Below are positions 1-11,820 of a DNA stretch of 64,000 nt, piece by piece. Location of the stretch: the NCBI GenBank assembly GCA_004794655.1, contig SMMW01000018.1, positions 1,938,501-2,002,500 of the forward strand, written 5' to 3'. The stretch's first letter is position 1, and every line of letters begins with the position of its first letter. Both the position numbers and the translations under genes were made by a program. The DNA is from Marisa cornuarietis. Its lineage: Eukaryota > Mollusca > Gastropoda > Architaenioglossa > Ampullariidae. The notes beneath the pieces were generated by a model. That model had not been told where the DNA came from. It did not search any database and saw only the letters and a list, made by a program, of their open reading frames with translations.

Positions 1-1292
1 ACAAGCATACAGCCATATTATCATATAACAGACAAATCTCACTTCTACAACAAAAATACCCAATCATACACGAGGTAAATATAGACACACATTAGACATG
101 CTCGGAATGTGTTTTTGGATATCAAAGGGAAAATTGGTGTAGTCATATTAAAGGAGTAGTGGTGTGCAAATTGTTTTCTAGTGATTGTTTATTAGCATCA
201 CCATGCACAGAAGAGGTCATCGATACAGGCATCAAGATTAGGCATGACAACATTTATGTTGTGAAGACTTAGCCATTGAGAGAACTGGGACTATATGTTA
301 CTTGGAAGCAGCTGTGTACAAATGTGTCCTCACGATTTGGAGCGTTTTGTGTGTTCTGATATGTTTAACCTGCTTCTCTACATTGACTCTTTTCTACTTC
401 TTAAAATATAATCTTTATCTTAATTAGATCTTAATCTGCATCTGTTGTCATCTTAACTTCAATTTCTGTAGTCAAAGTATTTTGTTGTCACACACGACTT
501 ATCAAAAGGTACGGGAAGGACCAGGCCAATAACTCCTGCACAGCGATTATGCTATCCTGATTCTAGTCACAGCCATTACTTTTCGGGTATGGTAAACTAT
601 TTTGACACACGACATGGAATTTGAACAAACAAATTTACTATAAACAGGAGTAACCTTACTACTGTATGTGACAACAAAAGAACAGAGATGCAGAAAGAAG
701 AGAGAAAGAGAAAGTGAGAATAGAGAAAAAAGCTCACATCCAAAGTCTTGTATCTGGATGATTGGAGGAGATAAGTGAGCATGAGAATATCTTCTCACTA
801 TAACGAAGATGTGTGTAGATGGTAACGATCACAGCTAACATACTCTGTGTTTTGACAACCAACCTTTCTCTGTTAATCTTGTTTCGACACATTTCAATAT
901 TTCTGATAAATATAAGGAGGTTAGTTTACGTGTGCCTGCTGATACACTTTAGTATTTCTTTACCGCAGAAAGAAATATTTAGTTAGAAACTGCAAAAAAT
1001 AACCAAGAGAGAAGGGTCAGTGCGCACAGACGCAAAGAAAACAAGAGAGCCTTGTTTGTGCTATTGTATTGCTGTAATATACTGTGACATGAAATAAAAC
1101 TTATGGGAAAAAACAACAACAAAGAAAACAAGAGCGAGAAGAGAGATTGTTATGAAGACACATTTTCTTTGGACGGTTGTACAATGTAAAACGCGATCAC
1201 TATTTTTCACCAAGTGATACTTTATTGAGAAAGTGATGTCTCTAGCAACAAGCTGTTTGTAAAATGGTAATACTTTCTTCCTCTCCTTGTTT
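1..1292. other. Spacer and 3' flank of EF-hand gene A
   Basis: No gene is supported here. About 115-830 is the first copy (R1) of a spacer repeat that recurs at about 3715-4440, 5470-5960 and 6000-6730. About 840-1290 is the 3' flank of gene A and matches 4740-5070 and 6960-7366. On the minus strand an AATAAA polyadenylation signal lies at 1221-1226, about 70 nt past the stop codon of gene A. Short open frames in this stretch are not conserved between the repeat copies. Confidence 0.7.
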
Positions 1293-2346
1293 CTAACAGG
1301 CTTCACCGTACACCTTCAAAAAGGAATAACACGAATAATCAGTGCAAACATTTGACCAATTGAATCGGTACACTTCCATTTCTGGCATGTACTCGTGAGA
1401 CGTGAAAGTTGTGGGATAAGCAACGCGAACTTTGTTTACCAAGAAAGTAGTGTATAATCGTTCGTGCGTGTGTGTGAGAGAGAAAGAGAACGAGACTGTG
1501 TTCAAGAGAGAAACTAGATTAACACTGCAGTAGACACCTACCCAGCCCAGGTAGGCACGGAACTCAGCTGCAGACACTCTGCCGTCTCCGTTATCTGAGA
1601 GACACATCATCTATGTCAGCACTTGGCGTTACAGATTTTACTTATCAAAGTTACACCAGACATGTTATCCATATGTAAGCACAGTTTGTTATTAAAGAAA
1701 TTACAGATAAAGATATTTTCCTAAAATGAGGGTCGAAGGTCGGAGTCTGTTTGTAAAATCTGTACAGGGTCAGGTGACTAGCGTTATGTGCTTCGAGATG
1801 TGTGTCCCATATTATTAAAGCGATAATTAAGCATTACAAAGCGATTCTCTTCCGTAAATGAAAGCAGTTTAAGAACTAATCCGTAAATTACACGTCACCA
1901 GGTGCACCAAAGAAATAACTGAAGACGTTATCAAACTGAAAAGTTAAACATTAAGAGCAAATGGTAGTAAATTAGTTAAAAGACAGTTTTGAAAAGCACT
2001 ATCCAAGAGTACGTGTTCATTACCTTCGCGACTCAACACCTGGTTGTAGATGGCCTCAATCTCGTACACAGTCAGCTTGCCGTCCTTGTTGGTGTCAATG
2101 GCGATACAGGTGGCGCTAGAAAACTCCGGGCTGTCTCCAAAGCGCGCGTGCCATTTGTTGGCGCAGTCCGCTCTGTTGATGGACAAACCAGCGATGGCGG
2201 CCAGTGTGATCAGGGCGTCCTTGTTCATGCCCAGGATGGTGGCCTCGGAAAAGGGCACTGGTAAATATGGTTATATACAACATAAGCGCACGCTATATCA
2301 AACATGGTACACATAGAGGATTCTCTTGCCCATTCTATAACTCATT

Positions 2347-2422
<76 letters not shown>

Positions 2423-3524
2423 TTGGGGGGGTGCGATTGTTGAGTATGAGAGTCTGAGGATGTGAGAACGATCTTGGATAGTGATATCCAAACTGCTTAG
2501 GTTTTTTTGATTGCTTTAAACACATTGTCTACAGCAAGGTTGAGAATCCACTCAGTGCGGTCATATGTAAGTCATATGATGTGGCTGCACAACATTATAG
2601 ATTATATTCAGGCAAATAGTCTTCAGCGATAACGCCCTCTAAACATGTTATTGCAAAATAAGAGTAATGGGCTCTACTATAAACGGAGAAGCCTGCGCGT
2701 TATCTGAAAATGGTGTAAAGGGAGGGTTGTGGGCACAACAAAAGAATGGCAGCAAGGATTTGACGAACTACATTGCGATAATGCACTTCTCTTACCTTCG
2801 GAGGAGTAACATATTACGTTTTTTCTCTCTCTTTGTTTCTCCCTCTAAGCACACGCAAATCATACCTTTTGATATAAAAAAATCGAATTGTTTTCTATCC
2901 ATTAACGAAATCCCTATCAATTATCAATGGGAAATTATCCAAAGACCTACTTACGGCTGTACCCTAGGATCTGAGCATAGCCAACCACAAACTCTGGCAC
3001 AGTGATGAAGTTGTCCTCATTGCGATCACAAATGTCCGCCACCTTGTAATACATTTCTTTATATTAGACAGGATACGAAGACAAACAATTTTTGTGTAAG
3101 ACAAACAGTCGCCAATGATAAGAAAGCGATTCATAAGTGAAAACTACTCACACTGTAACGCGAGAGAAAATGAGAGCGTAAAACGTGAAGCAGAAATACT
3201 CACAAGGGCAATAACTTCTTCTTCTCGAAGCAGCTGTACGTTAGAATGACATGTATCATGGAGCTGTGCAGTTGCAACTCTAGTACAAAGAATGAGAAAC
3301 AATCAACTTACTTGGAAAATTACCAGCAACATATGAAATCTCGTCAAGTTGATTATAAAAAATACCCAAACTGTTTTCTTTTTCTTTTGAATAGCCAAAA
3401 GCATTCTTTTATAAATAATTATGTTTCAATATTTAATTTTATTTCAGAGTCACTCCGACTCTAGATTTTGTGAATATCCGTCCGCTTACCCCAGAAAACA
3501 AGCCAAAATAACAAAAGCGTTCAT
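1293..3524 (-). CDS. Secreted EF-hand calcium-binding protein, gene A
   Basis: Six exons on the minus strand: 3490-3524, 3204-3279, 2955-3042, 2024-2257, 1542-1594 and 1293-1313. They join in frame to 168 aa, and every intron is GT-AG. The protein starts MNAFVILACFLG and has a signal peptide probably cut after ATA16. EF loop 1 is D43-E54 (DRNEDNFITVPE) and loop 2 is D121-E132 (DTNKDGKLTVYE). A third, E144-E155, has Glu instead of Asp at position 1. The C-terminus is VYGEAC. EF-hands bind Ca2+; the family role is not known to me, and an extracellular matrix, shell or mucus role is inference. Oddity: residues 96-120 carry nine replacements unique to this copy, including F98C and F117C. The start was chosen because it begins the conserved signal peptide, about 46 nt from a TATA-like box. 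Confidence 0.85.
2350..2421. repeat. (GT)n microsatellite in intron 3 of gene A
   Basis: An uninterrupted GT run of about 36 units. The corresponding intron of gene B has a short TC run at 8386-8404 instead, so the GT tract arose or expanded after the two genes separated. Confidence 0.95.
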
Positions 3525-3559
3525 CTCTCTATCCTGTCCTGTAACAGATGTCAACCGAA

Positions 3560-3700
3560 AACCCTTAATATAGACCTTTGATAAGTATTTTTAAAATTAC
3601 ATGGTTGTCTTTGTTCAGCATGACGAAATTAGAACTCGCAATGTCATGAAATAATACTGCTTACCTGAACGACACTGACACAGACTTTGCAGACTGTTAG
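3560..3700 (-). promoter_or_regulatory. Promoter of EF-hand gene A
   Basis: Reading the minus strand, CTTATCAAAGGTCTATATTAAG lies at about 3564-3585. It holds a GATA-type site (CTTATC) overlapping a TCF/LEF-like ATCAAAG, then a TATA-like box (TATATTA). A TGACG half-site lies at 3621-3625. A further conserved block (AACGACACTGACACAGACTTTG on the plus strand) lies at 3668-3690. The same order is seen upstream of gene B, gene C and the deleted copy. Factor names rest on motif similarity only. Confidence 0.6.
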
Positions 3701-3714
3701 ACCATATTTACATA

Positions 3715-4440
3715 ATGTATTCTTAAAAATATGGATATCGAAGGAAGAATAAATGGTGTAGTCATATTAAAGGAGTAGTGGTGAGCAGATTGTTTTCTAG
3801 TGCTTGTTTATAAGCATTACCATGCATAGAAAGAGGTCAACTATACAGACATCAATATTATGCATGATAAAGTTTGTGTTATGAAGACCTAGTCAGTGAG
3901 AGAGCTGGGACTATATGTTAACTGGGAGCAGCAGCTGTGTACAAACGTGACCTCACGATCTGGAGCTTTGGTGTGCCCTCTGAAATCTTAATGCTGCTTC
4001 TATACTTTGTCTACTTTTCTTTTTAAGTTTAAAGTCGTTATCTGATTTATAAAGTCTGTATCTGTTGCCAGCTTAACTTTAAAAGCTATATGTGTAGTCG
4101 AATTATTTTGTAGTCACATCCGACTTATCGACGAATACCCGATAGAACGAATTAGTCATCGATTAAGCTGTCCTCATTTGGTCAAAGGTGTCCGTTGTCT
4201 GATAGGGTAAACCATTTTGACACAAGACATGGGATTGGAACATAATTTGTTATAAACAGGAGTTATCGTACCATGTGACAACAAAAGAACAGAGATGCAC
4301 AAGGAGAGAGAAAGAGAGAGTGAGAATAGGGGAGAAAGCTAACATCCAGAGTCTTGTATCGGGATGATTAGAAGAGATAAGTTAGAATGAGGATATCTTT
4401 TCGCTGTAGCAAAAATGTGTGATGCTAATGATCACAGCTG
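3715..4440. repeat. Spacer repeat copy R2
   Basis: Second copy of the spacer module, alignable with R1 (about 115-830), R3 (about 5470-5960) and R4 (about 6000-6730). Shared landmarks on the plus strand are GGAGTAGTGGTG, a segment around CAGCTGTGTACAAACGTGAC, a purine-rich GAGAGAAAGAGAGAG tract and GATCACAGCTGTGTTTT. It looks like spacer duplicated along with the genes rather than an independent transposon, because it always sits between gene flanks. No terminal repeats were found. Confidence 0.65.
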
Positions 4441-4739
4441 TGTTTTAACAGCCATCCGTTTTCGTTTCTTTATTAATTCGATTCTTTATTAATCTTTCAC
4501 CCTCTAAGGGATATTGAAATCTTTAAAAAATATGATGATAAGAATTTAAATAGCTTGAGAGAGTGCCCTTTACGCAATTATATGTGTAGTTATTTGAATT
4601 AAAGAAAATTCCGATACCCCAGGAATAAAATTATTTTACCTCTTTTAGTTCATTCCAAATAAAAGTGTGTGTTTTTTTAACTTATTTTATTTTACAGTTG
4701 TTACCTTTTTTATTTGCTGTCGATCTTTATAACGGCTTT

Positions 4740-5239
4740 CTTTCATCGCAAACGCTTCTCGACTTTAGTCCTCGACGATAACTTCTTACTTGAACTATTT
4801 TATTTCATCTTGTTTCGACTCATCCAAAGGTTTCTGATAATTTTAAGGTAGCGATTTTATGGGTGCCTGTTATTAAATTTTATTAAAATTAGGTATCCCC
4901 TGACCGCCGAAGAAGATATTTAGTTATAGACAAACTGAAAAAGAAAAAGAAAAGGAAGAGCGCGCACATATGCAATGAGAACAAAAGCCATAAGACAGGC
5001 TGCTGTAAAAAAATATTCTCGTTCGAAAATTGCACACAACACTTACACAATGCTCACTATTTTTCCCTAAAGTTAATTACAAAAAAATCCCACAGTCTCC
5101 TTTTCCTTTAGAACATTCAAAAGGAATTCCTTCCTGAACACATATCAATACTTTTGTTTCAGACTCATTCCGCCTCTAGATTTTGTTCAAATCCATCCGC
5201 TTACCCCACAAAACAAGCCAAAATAACAAAGGGATTCAT
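4740..5239 (-). pseudogene. Deleted fourth EF-hand copy (3' flank plus exon 1 only)
   Basis: 5205-5239 is a complete exon 1 of the EF-hand family on the minus strand (35 nt, MNPFVILACFVG, donor GTAAGC). Intron-1-like sequence follows at 5105-5204. It then passes within about 30 nt (5075-5105) into sequence matching the 3' flank of genes A and B (4980-5060 matches 7190-7290). Exons 2-6 are absent, so the copy cannot make the protein. The simplest reading is one internal deletion. A related promoter remains upstream at about 5291-5316. Confidence 0.85.
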
Positions 5240-5284
5240 CTCCGTCTCCTCTCCGGTAACAGATGTGACTTCGAAAGACTGACA

Positions 5285-5445
5285 CGTCTTCTATATTATT
5301 GGCTTTTGATAAGTATTTAAAAATGTTCTCTTTGTTTAGGATCACAAAGCTAAACGTTACAACTTGTTCATGCTATGAAATGATAGTATTTCCCTAAACG
5401 ACATTGACACAGGCTGTGTAGACTACGCACACTGTGGCTCACCAA
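5285..5445 (-). promoter_or_regulatory. Promoter remnant of the deleted EF-hand copy
   Basis: On the minus strand CTTATCAAAAGCCAATAATATAG lies at about 5291-5313, matching the GATA/TCF-like plus TATA block of the intact genes with two changes. The upstream AACGACATTGACACAGGCTGTG block is at about 5396-5420. It may still initiate transcription, but the only coding exon left is 35 nt. Confidence 0.5.
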
Positions 5446-5469
5446 GTAAGAAACCATGTTTACTAAATG

Positions 5470-6730
5470 TGTTTGTAAAAATATGGATATGAAAGGAAGA
5501 AAATATAGTGCAGTAATATTTAAGGAATATTGGTATTACGATTGGTTTTTTTTAATAAATACTATGCACAGATAAAGGTCAACAACACAGACATCAAGGT
5601 TGTGGGTGATAACGTTTTTTGCCGTGAATGGGAGCCAATGGGAGAGCTGGGTCTGTATGTTAATTGGGAGCAGCTGTGTACAAACGTGACCTCACCATTT
5701 GGAATTCTGAAATCTTTACGCTGTTTAAAAAATTGATTTTTTTCTATTATTCTAAAGATAAAGTCTTTATTTCCTTTCAATCTTAATCTGCATCTGTCGC
5801 CAGCTTAGCTCCAAAAGTAATGTGTGTAGTCGAAATTGTTAATGGGTTCCGGGAAGAACAAACCAGCAATCAGCTGTCCTGATTTAAATCACAGCTATCT
5901 GTCGTCTGGCATGGTGAGAGAATTTCACACAAGACGTGAGATTATAACATGAATTGTTTTAAACAGAAGTTATCATACTATGTGACAAGAAAAGAATAGA
6001 GATACATAAAATACAAATCCATGCTTACAGAATGTGTCTTTAAAAACATGGAAGAGAAATGGTGTAGTGATGTGCAGATTGTTAATTAGTGTTACCATGC
6101 ACAGAAAGAGGTCGATCACACAGACATCAAGATTATGCATGATAACGTTTATGCTGTGAAGACTTTAGCCAATGAGAGAGCTGAGACTATATGTGGAGCA
6201 TATAACTGGGAGCAGCTGTGTACAAACGTGACCTCACGATTTGGATGCTCTGAAATCTTTACGCTGTTTCTATACATTGACTTTTGTTTTTTAATAGTCT
6301 TTATCTTATTTGAATCTTAGTCTACATCTGTTGTTATCTTAACTTCAAAAGGAGTATGTGTAGTCAAAGTATTTTGTAGTCACATAGAACTTATCGAAGG
6401 GTACCGGATGGAACAACTCAGTTACTCCTGCACAACGAATAAACTGTCCTCATAACGGTTAAAGGTGTCCGCGGTCTGGTATGGTGAACCATTTTGACAC
6501 AAGACATGGGATTCGAACATAATTAGTTTTAAACAGGAGTGTTAGTATTATGTGACAACAGACGAATAGAGATGCAGAAAGAAGAGAGAAAGAGAGAGGG
6601 AGAATAGGGGAGTAAGCTCACTTGTATCCGGATGATTAGGGGAGAAAAGTGAGCATGAGAATACCTTCTTGCTGTAGCCAAAATGTGTGATACTAATGAT
6701 CACAGCTGTGTTTTGACAGCCATCTGTTCT
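5470..6730. repeat. Two adjacent spacer repeat copies, R3 and R4
   Basis: R3 (about 5470-5960) and R4 (about 6000-6730) are consecutive copies of the spacer module with no gene between them. This suggests another unit was lost or that spacers recombined near 5980. R3 contains a 68-codon plus-strand open frame and R4 a related one of 61 codons (sharing NWEQLCTNVTS). The R1 and R2 equivalents are broken, so I do not call a gene. Confidence 0.6.
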
Positions 6731-7366
6731 CGTTACATGCAAAACTCAATATTTAAGATTCTTTCTTAATTTTTGGCCCTCTAACGGATATTGAGATGTT
6801 ACTAAAAAATATCAAATTGCTTGAGATAGTGCCCCTAACTTTTATATTTTTATGTATTAAAAAACTTCCAGTACCCAAGAAATAAAATTATTTTAACCCT
6901 TTTAGTGCATTTCGAATAAAAGAGTGTTTTTTTTTTAGGTTATTAGCTTTCCTATTTGCTGTCGATTTTTATAACGGCGTTCTTCCAATCGCGACTTTAA
7001 GTCTCCGACAATTACTTCTTTTAAATTATTTTATATCATCTTGTTTTGATTCATCTACAAATTTCTGATAGTTTCAGGAAAGGGAGTTTATGTTTGCCTG
7101 TTATTAACTTTAATATTCCCTGACCGCCAAACAAAATATTTAGTTACAAAGTGAAAAACAGAAAGAAAATAGAAGCGCACACAAGCAAAGAGAACAAAAG
7201 TGATAAGACAGGCTGCTGTAAAAACAAGAATTCTCGTTTGAAAGTTGCACAACACGTACACGATGCTCACTATTTTTCACTAAATGATTTTTTTTTTATT
7301 AAGAAAGAGTTGTCCCTAGCAGCAAACCGTTCGCATAATTGTAATGTTTTCTTTCTCCTCTTCTGT
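6731..7366. other. 3' flank of EF-hand gene B
   Basis: Sequence homologous to the 3' flanks of gene A (840-1290) and of the deleted copy (4740-5070). On the minus strand an AATAAA polyadenylation signal lies at 7295-7300, about 70 nt beyond the stop codon of gene B. Nothing else is supported. Confidence 0.65.
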
Positions 7367-10125
7367 CTAGCAGGCTTCGCCGTACACCTGGAAAAAGAAA
7401 AAAACACCAATATACATCTCTACTGTCATTTGACCAAAACATGAATTGGTTCATTTTCATTCTTGGCATGTAGGTGTGAGATATAAAATTGGAGGTGTGC
7501 GTGCGAGCGTGTGTGTGTGTGCGTGTGAGAGAGAGAGACTACTTATGTGTTGAAGAGAGAACTTGATTAATACTGTAGAGACACCTACCCAGCCCAGGTA
7601 GGCACGGAACTCAGCTGCAGATACTCTACCGTCTCCGTTATCTGAGGAGACACATCATCTATGTCAGCATGTGGTTTATAGAATTTACTGATAAAAGTTA
7701 CACAGAACATGTTGTCCACATATAAACACTTTTTTCTTTCAAACAAAATTCAGATTATGAAATCTTTTTAAAATAGTGATAATGTCAGGGTCTTCTTTTT
7801 ACTAAATTTATACAGTTAAGGATCAAGTGAGTGGTGTTTAGTGAATATGTTATGAGTTTTCTGCTTCAGCATTAAATGAATATTACGCAGTACGAGATGT
7901 GATTTAAAAAAAATTACATCAGCTTATGAACTCCTCTGTAAACTGCAATTTACCTGATGCACTTAGTTGAAGAAGCAACAGTCAAACATTAGGAGCAAAT
8001 AATATGAAATGAGGGAAAATGGAATTTTGTTGAAAGCACTCGCCAAGAGTACGTGTTCATTACCTTCGCGGCTCAACACCTGGTTGTAGATGGCCTCAAT
8101 CTCGTACACACTCAGCTTGCCGTCCTTGTTGGTGTCGTAGGCGTTAAAGGTGGCGCGAGCAAACTCCAGGCTGTCTCCAAAGCGCGCGTGCCACTTGTTG
8201 ACGAAGTCATCTCTGCTGATGGACAAACCAGCGATGGCGGCCAGTGTGATGAGGGCGTCCTTGTTCATGCCCAGGATGGTGGCCTCAGAAAAGGGCACTA
8301 GAAAACACGGTTTAAACAATTGAAATAATAAGATTCAGTATTCGTGATTGTTCTCTCACTCATTCTCTTGTTCATTGTCTTCCACTCTCTCTCTCTCTCT
8401 CTCTGGGGGTTGTATTTTGAATGAATGAGAGCTGAGTGTGAACGAAGGAGACTCGGAGAGTGAAAAATGAAGGGAATATTTTATAAGCACATTGGCTGCA
8501 GTATGGGTGTAAGAATCCACTCAATATAAGTCAAATAATGCTAAAAACATTAAAGATTAATTACAAAAAAATAGGCGGGACTCATTGTGAGTGAGAGATA
8601 ATTTGCGAGAAAATAATGGCATCTGAAGAATAAATCGGCTCTGCAATAAACGAGTAAGCACAACCACAAACTTATTTCAAGAAGGTCAATGACCAAATTA
8701 AGAGGAACAAGCAAAGATTACGCGGATGTCATTTTCATAAAGCATTTTGCTTCCTTTTGAAATGTTAACGTTAGTGCAGATACAAATTCAAATCTTCCTC
8801 TCCCCACAAGGGTATGCCTGTTTTCTTTGGAGCACAAACTCATTTAAACTTTTTTCAAGTAAATAAAAAATGGTATATTATCTTCATTAATCTGTCAGTT
8901 TGCTTACTACAAGCTTTAACCTAGCGTTCAGAACTTACTTCTATATCAACGTGATTCTTCGCTAGACAAATTGCTGTACTTATATTATAAATCCACTTAC
9001 GGCTGTAGCTTAGGATGTTGGCAAAGCCAACCACAAATTCTGGCACAGTGATGAAGTTGTCCTCATTGCGATCACAAATGTCCGCCACCTTGGAATACAT
9101 TTCTTTATATTAGACAGGATTTGAACAAACATTACGTTAGGGCAACACATGATAACATGTTGGCAACTTTATTAAACTAAACGAAGGCGCCGTGGGAAGT
9201 AGTATCCATTTTGTTTGGCTAAAAAGTTCGTGAGACGAAAATATCACAGACAATTTGATGAGTTGGGGATTTAATGGTACAATATTAACTAATTGGTCAT
9301 ATACTTGCGGGCTTTTTTTATAAAAATGAGTAGATATAGTAATTGATCTTACATGGGAATAAAATCAGATAGTTGCTGAAAGAAATGGTCCTTTGTCAGA
9401 CAAACATGAAGTTGGTGTTTATCACGTTTATAACTTACAAATACGTATTGGCACAAATTTATTATTATGTCTTTTGAGAAAACTACTCCCAATTTTTTTC
9501 ATAAGAGCAACAGAAAGACGAAAAATTTAAAAAAAAACAAGAAAATAAAACGAAGGAGAAGAAGAAGAAAGAAAGTAAAGAAAGAAAAAAGAAAAAAAGA
9601 AAAAAACAAGATGAAGAATTAAAACAGAGCAAAAACAAGAGCGGAGAAAAGAAATATTTTTGTTTCTCAATAGTGAAAGCAGTTGCATTTTATTAGCGTG
9701 GAATTTGTCGATGATAATTAATCATGTGACGCTACAGACACTGTAACTCAAGAGAAAATGAGAGAGTGAAACTTTAATCAGAACTACTCACAAGGGCAAT
9801 AACTTCTTCTTCTCGTAGCAGCTGCACGTTAGAGTGACACGTATCATGCAGCTGTGCAGTTGCAGCTCTTGTACAAAGAAAGGGAAAAATATCAAAATGT
9901 AGAAATCATCATCAAAATAATCATCATTTTCGTTATCCAAAATATTAATTTGGCAAATATTTGCAACAAGGTTTTATTTTCCCTTTGAACAGTCAAAAGC
10001 ATTTCCTTCTAAATATTTTTTCAATATTCAACATTGCTTTTGTTTCAGAGACAGGTTGCATCCAAATTATGTTCAAGTCCCTCCACTTACCCCAGAATAC
10101 AAGCCAAAATAACGAAGGCGTTCAT
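7367..10125 (-). CDS. Secreted EF-hand calcium-binding protein, gene B
   Basis: Six exons on the minus strand: 10091-10125, 9792-9867, 9001-9088, 8064-8297, 7589-7641 and 7367-7387, with the same lengths and phases as genes A and C. The product is 168 aa. It has a signal peptide (MNAFVILACILG, probable cut after ATA16), EF loop D43-E54, EF loop D121-E132 (DTNKDGKLSVYE), atypical loop E144-E155, and ends VYGEAC. Mature cysteines are C22, C42 and C168. It keeps the family form RDDFV and LEFARATFNAY in exon 4, which gene A has lost, so B and C show the ancestral state there. Intron 2 contains a long purine-rich tract at about 9490-9640. Secretion and Ca2+ binding follow from the motifs; the tissue role is unknown. 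Confidence 0.88.
9490..9650. repeat. Purine-rich low-complexity tract in intron 2 of gene B
   Basis: About 150 nt made almost entirely of A and G (AAGAAGAAAGAAAG type). The gene B transcript therefore carries a long pyrimidine tract upstream of exon 3. It could be a degraded poly-A/simple repeat; no attached element was recognised. Confidence 0.7.
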
Positions 10126-10184
10126 CTTTGGTTAGTGCGATGTTATCCTGCAGCAGAGATCACTCTAGATGACATAAGGGCATT

Positions 10185-10345
10185 CTAATTTATAGGCCTT
10201 TGATAAGCATTTTTTAATTTACTTTTTTGTCATCACGAAGTTAGAACTAGTCCATGTCATACCAAAAAAAACAAACAAAAAAATAATGATAGTGTTTCCT
10301 TAAACGACCTTGACGCACATTGTGCTCCTGGTGGCTCAGCGAGTG
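10185..10345 (-). promoter_or_regulatory. Promoter of EF-hand gene B
   Basis: Reading the minus strand, CTTATCAAAGGCCTATAAAT lies at about 10187-10206: a GATA-type site overlapping a TCF/LEF-like site, followed by TATAAA. The TATA box is about 67 nt upstream of the ATG, as in gene C. A TCATCACGAAG element is at about 10230-10241, and the block starting AACGACCTTGACGCA is at about 10303. Confidence 0.65.
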
Positions 10346-11256
10346 AGAATCGTCAGACAATGAAACAAAATTTACATAATATGCTCTTACAAGAATGGAT
10401 GTTATGATCGTGTCACTTGTTAAGCGATTTCATGAATTCTGAAGTGTCACAGGCATTCTTAGCTAATAAGCTTCTTCTCAATAACATTTTTTACAACGAT
10501 TTATTACAAGGACTATTTTGCATCATCAAGAGTTACAGTTCCTCTCACTCTTTAGTTCTTTATTCTTGCACAACGTTTATGTTTTTGTCATGGTGTCATC
10601 TGCTTACTGACTTATGTTTTCTTGTATGGTTGACTGTCGCTTCGTTTAAAGTGTCGTTAGCATGGCATTGAGCTCGCATCCGCACGTAGAAATGAGTTTT
10701 ACAGGTTGAGTTATTGTTATATATTAAATCATATTGCATTGCATCATAAAAATACAGATACACAGTAAAAAAAAAACCTCGTGGAAGGAGATGTAAGCCT
10801 TAGTACGTTCTTATTTAGAAAAAGCAGGGTTTGTACTGCAGCCTGAAGTATTGATAGGAAAGTGGCTTATCAGTTCACAATGGCCATGTATTATTCAACA
10901 GGAAATCGAGACCTTAGGAGAGCCGGGCTTTTTTTTTAGTCTTGAGTGTATTTTGTGAAAAGAGAATAAGGGCTTTATCGCTAATCTGATTTAACCATCT
11001 CAACAAAAAAAAAGGATTCGTTGGCACTTATTCTAATACGTTTTGAATGGTGAAATGTGTTGTACGTTCTCCGATGCTGATTCAGATACAGTGTTGACAA
11101 CAATGTTAAGGGGTCTCGTTTTCTGATTAATAGAAACTACATAGACGTTTAAACCCACGGACACGGTTTATACACTATCTTAAATATTGAAATACCGTTG
11201 TGCCTTTGAAAGTATACACTCTCCTGTGATCATTTCTATTAAAATTTTTCAAACTT
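10346..11256. other. AT-rich spacer upstream of gene B
   Basis: The first part (to about 10400) still resembles the start of the spacer repeat, then similarity stops. An 84-codon open frame at 10417-10671 is hydrophobic, lacks recognisable motifs and is not repeated elsewhere, so it is not called. I see nothing else in this stretch. Confidence 0.5.
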
Positions 11257-11269
11257 TTAACTAAATATG

Positions 11270-11820
11270 CTTGCATGATCGTAAAATGCAAACCGTTTCG
11301 CACAGAAGCGTTCGTTTGCTCCTTGGCGTCTCCGAGAATCGTGCGGGCATGCGCAGTAATTGATGACGTAAAGTAAAGGAAAACAATTTGTCTCGTGTTT
11401 GATCACGATCTCTGCGTATCTTTGTAATAAAGGCCTTATGCGGTCATAAAACACGAAAATACCAGGAGGATGTGTTGGTAGCGATTATCTGAAGCTTGCC
11501 GTCAAATCAATTCTTACAGTTTCTGAGAAAACCGGAGCCTCGCCTGCAGTGGGCAGTAAATATAAACAGAAAAGTACATTGGAGGAAAAAGCTGTGGATG
11601 CTTTGCGAGCACGATGTGGTTTGTTCCAAACATTTCGCAGACGAGTGCTTCACTGCAGTATCGGTTGTACAAACATTCCCTGCTTCACCACCCTGTCATT
11701 TCCATAGAGTACTAGCAGTGCATAATGTTTTGGGGAGGTGCCAGGAAAAAATGTCTGCCGCAAGGACAGGTTGGACCGTGAAACTTGCAGGAGATGGAGG
11801 GTATGACCACGGACGTGTAT
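11270..11820 (+). pseudogene. THAP-domain-like fragment, decayed
   Basis: A plus-strand frame from about 11496 shows features of the C-terminal half of a THAP zinc finger: FLRKPEPRLQW, then INRKVHW, then VCSKHFADECF at about 11618-11650. The CSKHF matches the C-x2-H part of the C2CH motif. The first cysteine pair is not in frame, an in-frame stop lies just upstream, and no downstream transposase or gene body was found. THAP domains occur in transcription regulators and P-element-like transposases. The upstream 11340-11375 has GCATGCGCA and TGACGTAA, which resemble NRF1 and CRE sites. I read it as a relic of a THAP gene or transposon. Confidence 0.5.

Noticed and set aside
1989..2316. Plus-strand open frames opposite exon 4 of EF-hand gene A (and the same in gene B at 8053-8301)
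   Set aside because: They are antisense shadows of exon 4. The minus-strand reading gives EF-hands with proper splice sites.
5530..6320. Related plus-strand open frames in R3 and R4 (sharing NWEQLCTNVTS) as a small gene family
   Set aside because: The corresponding frames in R1 and R2 are interrupted by stops and indels, there is no splice or promoter support, and similarity follows the whole repeat rather than the frame.
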